From: Flavobacteriaceae bacterium
GTDB taxonomy: Bacteria > Bacteroidota > Bacteroidia > Flavobacteriales > Flavobacteriaceae
Direction of reading: 5' to 3'
Length of the DNA stretch: 32,993 nucleotides
NCBI GenBank assembly: GCA_028277085.1
Contig: JANQHL010000006.1
Location: 1-32,993, forward strand
A program made the translations under genes and the position numbers. A model generated the notes under the pieces. That model was not told the origin of the DNA. It saw nothing but the letters and a program-made list of their open reading frames with translations, and searched no databases. This document shows positions 27,378 through 32,993 of this stretch, piece by piece (position 1 is the stretch's first letter; each line of letters starts with the position of its first letter).

Positions 27378-28190
27378 ATGCGTCTTTTTGAAACCACCCC
27401 TTTTGGTCATAATCTTTTTCTAAAAAAATGGCTTATACGCATAATGGGTGTTATTACCCATTCCCGTTACAAAGGATTTAACACCCTGGAGATAGAGGGC
27501 TCGGATATCATTCGCAGTCTTCCCGAAAAAAACATACTCTTTGTAAGCAATCATCAAACGTATTTTGCAGATGTAGTAGCGATGTTCCATGTGTTTAACG
27601 CAGCGCTTAGTGGCAGAGAAGATAGTATTAAGAATTTATTGTATTTATGGAATCCTAAGCTTAACATTTACTACGTAGCGGCAAAGGAAACCATGAAGAA
27701 AAGCATGTTGACCAAGGTTTTAGCTTACGCAGGTTCTATAAGCATAGAGCGTACCTGGCGAGCCGATGGCAAGGAGGTGAACCGCCAGGTAAAATTCAGT
27801 GATATTTCCAATATCGGGATTGCCCTGGAAGACGGATGGGTGATTACGTTCCCGCAAGGGACCACAAAGCCCTGGAAACCTCTTCGGAAAGGCACAGCAC
27901 ATATCATTAAAAAGTACAAACCTGTGGTGGTACCTGTGGTTATTGATGGGTTTCGCAGGTCGTTTGATAAAAAAGGACTGTACATTAAGAAAAAGGGGAT
28001 TTTGCAATCCATGATCATTAAAAAACCGCTAGAAATCGATTATGATAACGAATCTGTTGATCAGATCATTGAAAAACTGGAGTATGCCATTGAGCAGCAT
28101 CCTTCTTTTTTACGGGTAATCCCCCAGGAGGAATTAGAGGCATATGAAGCAGATCATCAAAAAAGACGGTATAGCTATCGGGGGGATTAG
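27378..28190 (+). CDS. PlsC-like lysophospholipid acyltransferase family protein
   Basis: The product has 270 residues. The acyltransferase block is SNHQTYFADVVAMF, with five residues between His and Asp instead of the standard four (HX4D). The third block is TFPQGTTKPW, with Gln in place of the usual Glu of FPEGT. The VPVVIDGF block follows. The family transfers acyl chains to lysophosphatidic acid or related acceptors at the inner membrane face. The altered motifs suggest a divergent branch, perhaps with another acceptor such as an aminolipid; that part is inference. The stop TAG shares TTAG with the convergent membrane protein gene. Confidence 0.85.
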   Translation: MRLFETTPFGHNLFLKKWLIRIMGVITHSRYKGFNTLEIEGSDIIRSLPEKNILFVSNHQTYFADVVAMFHVFNAALSGREDSIKNLLYLWNPKLNIYYVAAKETMKKSMLTKVLAYAGSISIERTWRADGKEVNRQVKFSDISNIGIALEDGWVITFPQGTTKPWKPLRKGTAHIIKKYKPVVVPVVIDGFRRSFDKKGLYIKKKGILQSMIIKKPLEIDYDNESVDQIIEKLEYAIEQHPSFLRVIPQEELEAYEADHQKRRYSYRGD

Positions 28191-28828
28191 ACTTCGAGTT
28201 TTTTGAGTTCCCGATAGTTATCGTTAAGTCGTTTTAGCAGGATACCGTAAAGCAATCGGTAGAAGAGCCATAACAATAGTGCGAAAAAGGCGATTCCGGC
28301 TAACACTAAAAATCCAACCAGAAACCACAATGCAATCGTATAGTCGGCTTCGGCTACTTTATCGATCAGGTCCTGGTTTTCACCAAAGAGTAAGGTTTCA
28401 AAAAATACGACTACCGCCATTACTGAAAATAGCCCAAGATTAAACCAGACATAATACATCACCGTCTTTCTGGTGATAATAATCTTTTGCATGAGGCCAC
28501 GGGCAGAGTCGGCAGCACTGATTTTCTTATAGTTTTGATAGAACTTGAACATGAAAAATACGATCACCAGGTAACTCAATACTTCCAAAAAGAACTCAAT
28601 ACGCTCAAATACTTTTACACCATTTCCAGTAAGTTCTTCCGTTTGGATGGGAATTAATCCTATCGCAATCCAAAAAATAAATTCTGCTACACTGATATAA
28701 AAGATCCATTTCACAATAGAACTGGACTTTTTCCAAAGCATCTTATAAATATCATCATAACTCAGTTTGGGCAACTGTTTTTCCTTTTGTTGCCAGTCCT
28801 TTTTTAAAAGTTCCAATTCGTCCATCAT
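28187..28828 (-). CDS. Membrane protein co-transcribed with ECF sigma factor
   Basis: The product has 213 residues with a cytoplasmic N-terminus of about 38 residues (MMDELELLKKDWQQKEKQLP) and four membrane segments: IFYISVAEFIFWIAIGLI, FFLEVLSYLVIVFFMFKF, WFNLGLFSVMAVVVFFETLL and WFLVGFLVLAGIAFFALLLW. No zinc-type anti-sigma (ZAS, HxxxCxxC) motif or FecR-like domain is visible, so it is not a standard anti-sigma factor, although the N-terminal part could still bind the sigma factor. It starts 3 bases after the sigma stop, so it is co-transcribed. Family not recognised. Confidence 0.75.
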   Translation of the reverse strand: MMDELELLKKDWQQKEKQLPKLSYDDIYKMLWKKSSSIVKWIFYISVAEFIFWIAIGLIPIQTEELTGNGVKVFERIEFFLEVLSYLVIVFFMFKFYQNYKKISAADSARGLMQKIIITRKTVMYYVWFNLGLFSVMAVVVFFETLLFGENQDLIDKVAEADYTIALWFLVGFLVLAGIAFFALLLWLFYRLLYGILLKRLNDNYRELKKLEV

Positions 28829-28831
28829 ACC

Positions 28832-29326
28832 TTAAGGATTTAAGATGGTTCTTAGTTTATTTTTTACCCGGTTCATCTTCACCCTGGCATTTACCTCAGT
28901 AATACCGAGGGTTTCCGCGATTTCCGTATAGTTTTTGTCCTCCAAATAGAGGAAGACCAAAGCTTTTTCAATATCTCCCAATTGCTTTATAGCATTGTAC
29001 ATCAACTTTAACTGTCGTTCTTGGGTATTATCATATTCGTCGGCCTTAATTTTAAAAATTACCGAATCGTAATCCTGGGTTCGGACCTTTTTCTTGGATT
29101 TACGATATAATGTGATGGCCGTATTCAACGCCACCCGATACATCCAGGTACTAAATTTGGCATCCCCCCTAAATTTAGGATAAGCTTTCCATAGCTGTAT
29201 GGTAATTTCCTGGAAAAGATCATTATGGGAGTCCCTGTCATTGGTGTAGAGACTACACACCTTGTGAACAATGTTTTGGTTGTTCTCAAGCGCTGTAACA
29301 AATTGATGTTCCAGATCTTTGTCCAC
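28832..29326 (-). CDS. ECF-type RNA polymerase sigma-70 factor
   Basis: This 164-residue protein is the size of an ECF sigma factor. Region 2 is seen as DLFQEITIQLWKAYPKFRGD followed by AKFSTWMYRVALNTAITLYR, and region 4 as YTEIAETLGITEVNARVKMN followed by RVKNKLRTIL. The start is the GTG at 29326 (MDKDLEHQFVTAL); no ATG occurs upstream in frame. It directs polymerase to a set of stress or envelope genes not identifiable here. It is transcribed ahead of a four-helix membrane protein, its likely partner. The upstream gap contains an imperfect palindrome at 29385. Confidence 0.94.
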   Translation of the reverse strand: MDKDLEHQFVTALENNQNIVHKVCSLYTNDRDSHNDLFQEITIQLWKAYPKFRGDAKFSTWMYRVALNTAITLYRKSKKKVRTQDYDSVIFKIKADEYDNTQERQLKLMYNAIKQLGDIEKALVFLYLEDKNYTEIAETLGITEVNARVKMNRVKNKLRTILNP

Positions 29327-29384
29327 AGGTGGTTGGTAGGATTTGTAAATTAGTAGTAGTTTCTTTGAATTTGTTACAACCAGA

Positions 29385-29417
29385 CCTTGAAATAGAATGT
29401 CATTATTTCATTCAAGG
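29385..29417. promoter_or_regulatory. Imperfect inverted repeat upstream of the ECF sigma gene
   Basis: CCTTG / CAAGG, AAAT / ATTT and AATG / CATT are nested around a central T, with an AG bulge on one side and CATT on the other, spanning 33 bases. It lies about 60 bases upstream of the sigma GTG. It could be a regulator site or an RNA hairpin; no T tract follows. Confidence 0.35.
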
Positions 29418-29619
29418 GCCTGTAGTTTTGCCCTACTACGCTGGTAAAAATACAATAACTGAGGTGCAGAAAAGAAATTGTAGGCAATGATCAATTCATT
29501 TTCTTTACCCTAATGCCAATCCGCTATATCCTGGAAGTAACTGGCAGACAAAATATGCATTCCTGAAATTTAAAGATACAAAACGAAGCCGGCAAGTAAC
29601 TTCGCGATCCGCTAATCCA

Positions 29620-29627
29620 TACATTTG
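29620..29627 (+). promoter_or_regulatory. TAnnTTTG -7 box before NADH dehydrogenase
   Basis: TACATTTG, a full match to the Bacteroidota -7 box, ends 15 bases before the ATG at 29643. The -33 element is unclear, with no TTG at 19 bases upstream. Confidence 0.4.
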
Positions 29628-29642
29628 CATTTTCCGGCAATT

Positions 29643-30935
29643 ATGAACATACCACAATCCAGCTTTAAACGCGTAATTATCATTGGAGGAGGCTTTGGGG
29701 GAATAGCCCTGGCAAAAAAACTGTGTAAGAAAGAGTTCCAGGTCGTGCTAATGGATAAAAATAATTATCACACCTTTCAGCCTTTATTGTATCAGGTATC
29801 TACAGGTGGACTCGAGCCGGATTCCATCGCCTATCCTATTCGGAAAGTACTTCAAGGGTACCCTGATTTTTATTTCCGACTAGCGGAGGTTTTAGAGGTT
29901 GACGTCACTAAGAATATTGTGCATACCAATATTGGGGATTTAAAATTTGACTATTTAGTTGTAGCCACAGGAACTGAGACTAACTTTTTTGGGAATAGAG
30001 AATTGGAAAAGAATAGCATGGCTATGAAAACGATTCCTCAATCGTTGAATTTACGCAGCTTAATCCTGGAAAATTTTGAGCAGGCCTTATTGACGGACGA
30101 CTATCACGAGCGGGAGGCATTGATGAACTTTGTAATTGTAGGTGGAGGCCCAACGGGAGTGGAGCTTGCAGGCGCCCTCGCAGAAATTAAAAAAGGTATC
30201 CTGCCCAAAGATTATCCGGATTTAGATACCCGAAGGGCTCAGATCAACCTGGTACAGGGTTCGGACAGACTCCTTCCTGCTATGAGTGAAATAGCTTCCA
30301 GAAAAGCTGAGGATTTTTTAGAACAGTTGGGCGTGCATGTGTGGAAGAATATTCGTGTGGAAAGTTATGACGGAAACCTTGCAACTACCAATACAGACAC
30401 CACTTTTGAAACCGCTACCTTGATCTGGGCGGCGGGGGTAAAGGCGATAACTTTAAAAGGATTGGACGCTGGGGATTTACTTTCCCGATCCCAGCGGCTC
30501 CTGGTAAACGAATACCATCAGATCAATGGTTTTGAACACATTTTTGCCATTGGGGATGTGGCCCAAATGGAATCTTCAGATTATCCTTTTGGCCACCCTA
30601 TGATGGCCCAACCGGCTATGCAACAGGGAGAAAACCTTGGGGAGAATCTGGTTAGATTATCAGAAGGAAAAGCCCTTAAGCCATTTCAATATCGGGACAA
30701 GGGTAGTATGGCTACCATTGGTAGGAATAAAGCGGTGGCGGATCTACCTAAGTTTAAATTCCAGGGGGTTTTTGCCTGGTTTGTGTGGATGTTTGTGCAC
30801 TTATATTTTCTTATTGGTTTTCGAAATCGTTTGGTGGTGTTTATCAATTGGGTGTACAATTATGTGAAGTTTGATCGGGAAGCGCGGCTCATTATACGTC
30901 CGTATAAAAGAAAATATAAGACCCAGCTAGATTAG
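29643..30935 (+). CDS. ndh: Type II NADH dehydrogenase (NDH-2), FAD-dependent
   Basis: The product has 430 residues. It has the N-terminal FAD Rossmann motif RVIIIGGGFGGIALAKKL, the NADH motif FVIVGGGPTGVELAGALAEI (about 165-185), and the FAD-contacting IFAIGDVAQM. It ends in a hydrophobic, amphipathic C-terminal stretch (FAWFVWMFVHLYFLIGFRNR) that anchors NDH-2 to the membrane. It moves electrons from NADH to quinone without pumping protons. The frame extends upstream to a TTG at 29625, but the ATG at 29643 gives the usual N-terminus and keeps the -7 box outside the gene. It is convergent with xerD over 37 bases. Confidence 0.9.
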   Translation: MNIPQSSFKRVIIIGGGFGGIALAKKLCKKEFQVVLMDKNNYHTFQPLLYQVSTGGLEPDSIAYPIRKVLQGYPDFYFRLAEVLEVDVTKNIVHTNIGDLKFDYLVVATGTETNFFGNRELEKNSMAMKTIPQSLNLRSLILENFEQALLTDDYHEREALMNFVIVGGGPTGVELAGALAEIKKGILPKDYPDLDTRRAQINLVQGSDRLLPAMSEIASRKAEDFLEQLGVHVWKNIRVESYDGNLATTNTDTTFETATLIWAAGVKAITLKGLDAGDLLSRSQRLLVNEYHQINGFEHIFAIGDVAQMESSDYPFGHPMMAQPAMQQGENLGENLVRLSEGKALKPFQYRDKGSMATIGRNKAVADLPKFKFQGVFAWFVWMFVHLYFLIGFRNRLVVFINWVYNYVKFDREARLIIRPYKRKYKTQLD

Positions 30936-30972
30936 TTTGTTGATACTACGTTAGCTTGTTAGTAAAATGACC

Positions 30973-31878
30973 CTATTTTGCTAAAAACCTGGGATGAAAT
31001 GCCTCGACCACTTCTGCAAGGTGTTTCCGGTTTACATGAACATAGATTTCAGTTGTAGTAATGCTCTCGTGGCCCAGCATCTGTTGAATAGCTCGCAGGT
31101 CAGCTCCATTCTCGAGAAGATGTGTTGCAAAAGAATGCCGAAAAGTGTGCGGGCCGATTTTCTTTTTTATTCCTACCTTTTCCTTTAAACGTTGAATTAT
31201 GGTAAAAACCATCGCTCGACTTAATGGTTTTCCCCGGCGATTCAAAAAAAGAATATCCGCATGCTCAGCCGCAATGGTTTGATGGGGCCGAACGAGATTG
31301 CGATAGAGGTCAATATACTTTTTATTCACACTACTAATGGGAACTAATCGCTGTTTGTTGCCCTTTCCGGTTACTTTAATAAAATCTTCATCGAAATACA
31401 AATCCGAAAGTTTCAATTGGATCAATTCAGACACCCTGAGCCCACAGCCATACAGGGTTTCCAACATTGCCCGGTTTCGCTCTCCATGGGGAGTACCTAA
31501 ATCTATTGCGCCGATAAGGGTATTAATTTCTTCAACCGATAGAACATCGGGTAGTTTTCTTCCAATCTTAGGCGTTTCTATGAGGTCCATTGGGTTCTCG
31601 GATCGCTGCTGCTCAAACACCAAATAGTTAAAAAAGCCTTTAAGCGCGGAGATGATCCTGGCTTGCGTACGTGCGTTCACCATTTTAGCTGTATCGTAAA
31701 TGAATTGTTGCAGGATATCCATGGATATTGTGGCAGGGTCCTCTTTAATTTCATGCTGGTCCAAATACCCCATTAATTTTTTGATATCAAGAGAATAGTT
31801 GAGAATAGAATTTTGAGATAATCCTCTTTCAATGGTAAGGTAGTTTTGATATTCCACTAGAGTCTGTTGCCAATTCAT
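30973..31878 (-). CDS. xerD: Tyrosine recombinase XerD
   Basis: The product has 301 residues, close to the usual 298. An N-terminal SAM-like DNA-binding domain (EYQNYLTIERGLSQNSILNY) precedes the catalytic domain. The active residues are all present: Arg in YGCGLRVSELIQL, Lys in VTGKGNKQRLVPIS, HTFRHSFATHLLENGADLRA with His and Arg, His in MLGHESITTTEIYVHV, and its Tyr. It resolves chromosome dimers with XerC at dif, and housekeeping use is likely here since no mobile element is nearby. The ATG at 31878 is preferred; the frame extends to a GTG at 31914. It is divergent from an outer-membrane-like gene. Confidence 0.93.
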   Translation of the reverse strand: MNWQQTLVEYQNYLTIERGLSQNSILNYSLDIKKLMGYLDQHEIKEDPATISMDILQQFIYDTAKMVNARTQARIISALKGFFNYLVFEQQRSENPMDLIETPKIGRKLPDVLSVEEINTLIGAIDLGTPHGERNRAMLETLYGCGLRVSELIQLKLSDLYFDEDFIKVTGKGNKQRLVPISSVNKKYIDLYRNLVRPHQTIAAEHADILFLNRRGKPLSRAMVFTIIQRLKEKVGIKKKIGPHTFRHSFATHLLENGADLRAIQQMLGHESITTTEIYVHVNRKHLAEVVEAFHPRFLAK

Positions 31879-31964
31879 CCGGAGAAAACTAAAAGTAACA
31901 TTCGGTTTTCCCACTAAAATCTTAAAAATTACGTTCTGTTACAAATAACCATGTAATCTACCAA

Positions 31965-31979
31965 CAGCCTATAAGGCTG
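31965..31979 (+). promoter_or_regulatory. Small palindromic hairpin before the beta-barrel gene
   Basis: CAGCCT-ATA-AGGCTG is a 6-bp stem with a 3-base loop ending 15 bases before the ATG at 31995. It lies in the short divergent region shared with xerD and may be an operator or a 5' leader hairpin. Confidence 0.3.
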
Positions 31980-31994
31980 AATTAACCAAACAAT

Positions 31995-32516
31995 ATGAAA
32001 AACTTTTTCCTTTTTCTTTTCTTGTCCTTTTGTGGAATAGTCAGCGCACAATATGTGGATCGTTCGTTCTTTAAAGCCGGTTTCCATGGCTCCATAGTTG
32101 TAGGGGATGCATCAGATATCTCCAATATTGGAGTAGGGTTAGATCTATATCAACATTGGGGAGTGTCTCGAAGAATTGATGTCGGTCTCACGTCAAGTGT
32201 GCTCTATTTCTTTGGATTGGATTCTACAATAGACATTGGTCCGGAACCCATAACGATACGCGGGGAAGACACCATTTATTTGCCTGCTGCGGCCTTATTT
32301 CGTTTTTATCCTTCCCGAACTATAAATCTTGGAGGAGATGTAGGGTATGCGTTCGGTCTAAATGATTTTACCGAGGATGGGTTCTACTACCGACCCACCC
32401 TATCCATTAATTTATCGGATGCATCAGCGCTAAACTTTTCGTATACCGGCATAAATACCGATAATTCTACGTGGTCTACGATAACTGTTGGCGCAGTGTT
32501 TCTGTTTTCCAATTAA
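31995..32516 (+). CDS. Secreted beta-barrel-like outer membrane protein, hypothetical
   Basis: The product has 173 residues. Signal peptide MKNFFLFLFLSFCGIVSAQ is followed by alternating strands with aromatic and polar residues (FKAGFHGSIVVGDAS, YLPAAALFRFYPS, INLGGDVGYAFGLN, LNFSYTGINTDNS). The end ITVGAVFLFSN resembles the last strand of an outer-membrane barrel but lacks a terminal Phe. No family is recognised with certainty. It is followed by a second similar protein on the same strand. Confidence 0.7.
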   Translation: MKNFFLFLFLSFCGIVSAQYVDRSFFKAGFHGSIVVGDASDISNIGVGLDLYQHWGVSRRIDVGLTSSVLYFFGLDSTIDIGPEPITIRGEDTIYLPAAALFRFYPSRTINLGGDVGYAFGLNDFTEDGFYYRPTLSINLSDASALNFSYTGINTDNSTWSTITVGAVFLFSN

Positions 32517-32548
32517 GAGGTCTCTTGCCAAACGATTGCAATTTTTAG

Positions 32549-32578
32549 TTGTACTATGTAGGTCTTTTCTTAGATTTG
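32549..32578 (+). promoter_or_regulatory. Predicted Bacteroidota-type promoter for the last gene
   Basis: TTG at 32549-32551, a 19-base spacer, then TAGATTTG at 32571-32578: the best complete TTG-N19-TAnnTTTG match seen in the window. The ATG of the next gene is 27 bases past the -7 box. The beta-barrel gene upstream ends at 32516, so the last gene likely has its own promoter. Confidence 0.6.
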
Positions 32579-32605
32579 GGGTGTAACAACTAAAAAATAT
32601 ATCTT

Positions 32606-32993
32606 ATGAGAAAAGCGTGCCTTTTACTATTTCTGATTACAGCCCCCTTGCTTACCAATGCCCAAACCGAGGAAGGCTCCTGGTTAATTGAAGTAAATAC
32701 AGGAACACTGGCCACAGGTAACACTGCTTTTTCGTTAAGTTCGGTGGATGGAAATACTGCCTGGTCAGTTGGTGCAGAGGGAGGGTATTTTGTTGCTGAC
32801 AATCTGGCGTTAAAAGTAGGATTAGGATACTCGGATGCCGGGGAATTTACCGATGGGACGCTGGTCTACAAGATCGGGGGAAAATACTATGTAAATGGTC
32901 AAATCCCAGTTGGATTGGATTTTACTGGTATCTCCAGTGATGGAAACGGTGCCAATTGGGTTGGTGCTCAAGGTGGATATGCAATCTTTTTAG
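32606..32993 (+). CDS. Beta-barrel outer membrane protein, truncated by window end
   Basis: The frame opens at the ATG at 32606 and has no stop before the edge, so only the first 129 residues are seen. Signal peptide MRKACLLLFLITAPLLTNAQ is followed by strands rich in Gly and aromatic residues (AWSVGAEGGYFVADNLALKV, GTLVYKIGGKYYV, NWVGAQGGYAIFL), as in small OmpW/OprF-like barrels; the exact family cannot be set. It has its own promoter-like sequence upstream. Reading the opposite strand gives an open frame without support. Confidence 0.75.
   Translation, partial: MRKACLLLFLITAPLLTNAQTEEGSWLIEVNTGTLATGNTAFSLSSVDGNTAWSVGAEGGYFVADNLALKVGLGYSDAGEFTDGTLVYKIGGKYYVNGQIPVGLDFTGISSDGNGANWVGAQGGYAIFL

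Larger units (their letters stand above)
29327..29642. other. Gene-free divergent region between sigma factor and NADH dehydrogenase
   Basis: This 316-base region has no convincing open frame. It contains an imperfect inverted repeat (29385-29417) and the TACATTTG box near 29620. It must hold the promoters of both flanking genes. Confidence 0.6.

Noticed and set aside
29327-29642. tRNA or structured RNA gene in the divergent region
   Set aside because: No cloverleaf or known riboswitch pattern could be found; only a modest imperfect hairpin.
30973-31878. xerD as integrase of a mobile element
   Set aside because: Length and motifs match housekeeping XerD, and there are no attachment repeats, phage genes or tRNA nearby.

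Overview
The window looks like chromosomal DNA of a marine-type member of the Flavobacteriaceae (Bacteroidota). The evidence is protein content (DUF6515, flavobacterial forms of YidC and MnmA, a LysM/periplasmic-binding-type protein beside OsmC and DUF922), TAnnTTTG -7 promoter boxes of the Bacteroidota type, A-rich leaders without Shine-Dalgarno sequences, and lipoproteins with acidic runs straight after the lipid-modified cysteine. Base composition looks even, and I see no phage, insertion sequence, CRISPR array, tRNA or rRNA. Genus cannot be fixed from sequence alone.

Layout. 1-1754: overlapping plus-strand run (3' part of a LysM/periplasmic-binding-like protein, OsmC, secreted DUF922 metalloprotease-like protein). 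1853-2997: divergent pair (Tat-exported hydroxypyruvate-isomerase-like protein; small DUF3820 protein). 3054-7275: pyrG, yidC and a DUF6515 protein. 7276-7604: gene-free stretch with repeats, palindromes and a terminator. 7605-15584: three consecutive minus-strand surface lipoproteins made only of FAS1 (fasciclin) domains, 4 + 7 + 4, each followed by its own terminator; the middle gene contains a 471-bp tandem repeat. 15744-18493: mnmA, a nitronate monooxygenase and a DUF2279/YfiM-like protein. 18494-24575: a tightly overlapping minus-strand operon SpoIIM > multi-pass membrane protein > DUF4129 > DUF4350 > MoxR ATPase > DUF58, with an RDD membrane protein diverging from it. 25351-28190: TRIC-type channel, cyclophilin lipoprotein, CoA-type Nudix hydrolase, PlsC-like acyltransferase. 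28187-29326: ECF sigma factor and a co-transcribed membrane protein. 29643-32993: type II NADH dehydrogenase, xerD, and two beta-barrel-like secreted proteins, the last cut by the window edge.

How the parts work together. The MoxR/DUF58/DUF4129/DUF4350/SpoIIM/RDD block is the most system-like unit: a cytoplasmic AAA+ ATPase encoded with a set of membrane and extracytoplasmic partners, stop and start codons fused or overlapping, and no established function for this version. The FAS1 block probably makes a surface adhesive layer. FAS1 genes A and B share an upstream element placed at exactly the same distance (190 bp) from their start codons, which suggests common control or duplication together with the regulatory region. 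The remainder is mostly housekeeping. Packing is very tight: two divergent genes have overlapping start codons, and three convergent pairs have touching or overlapping stop codons.
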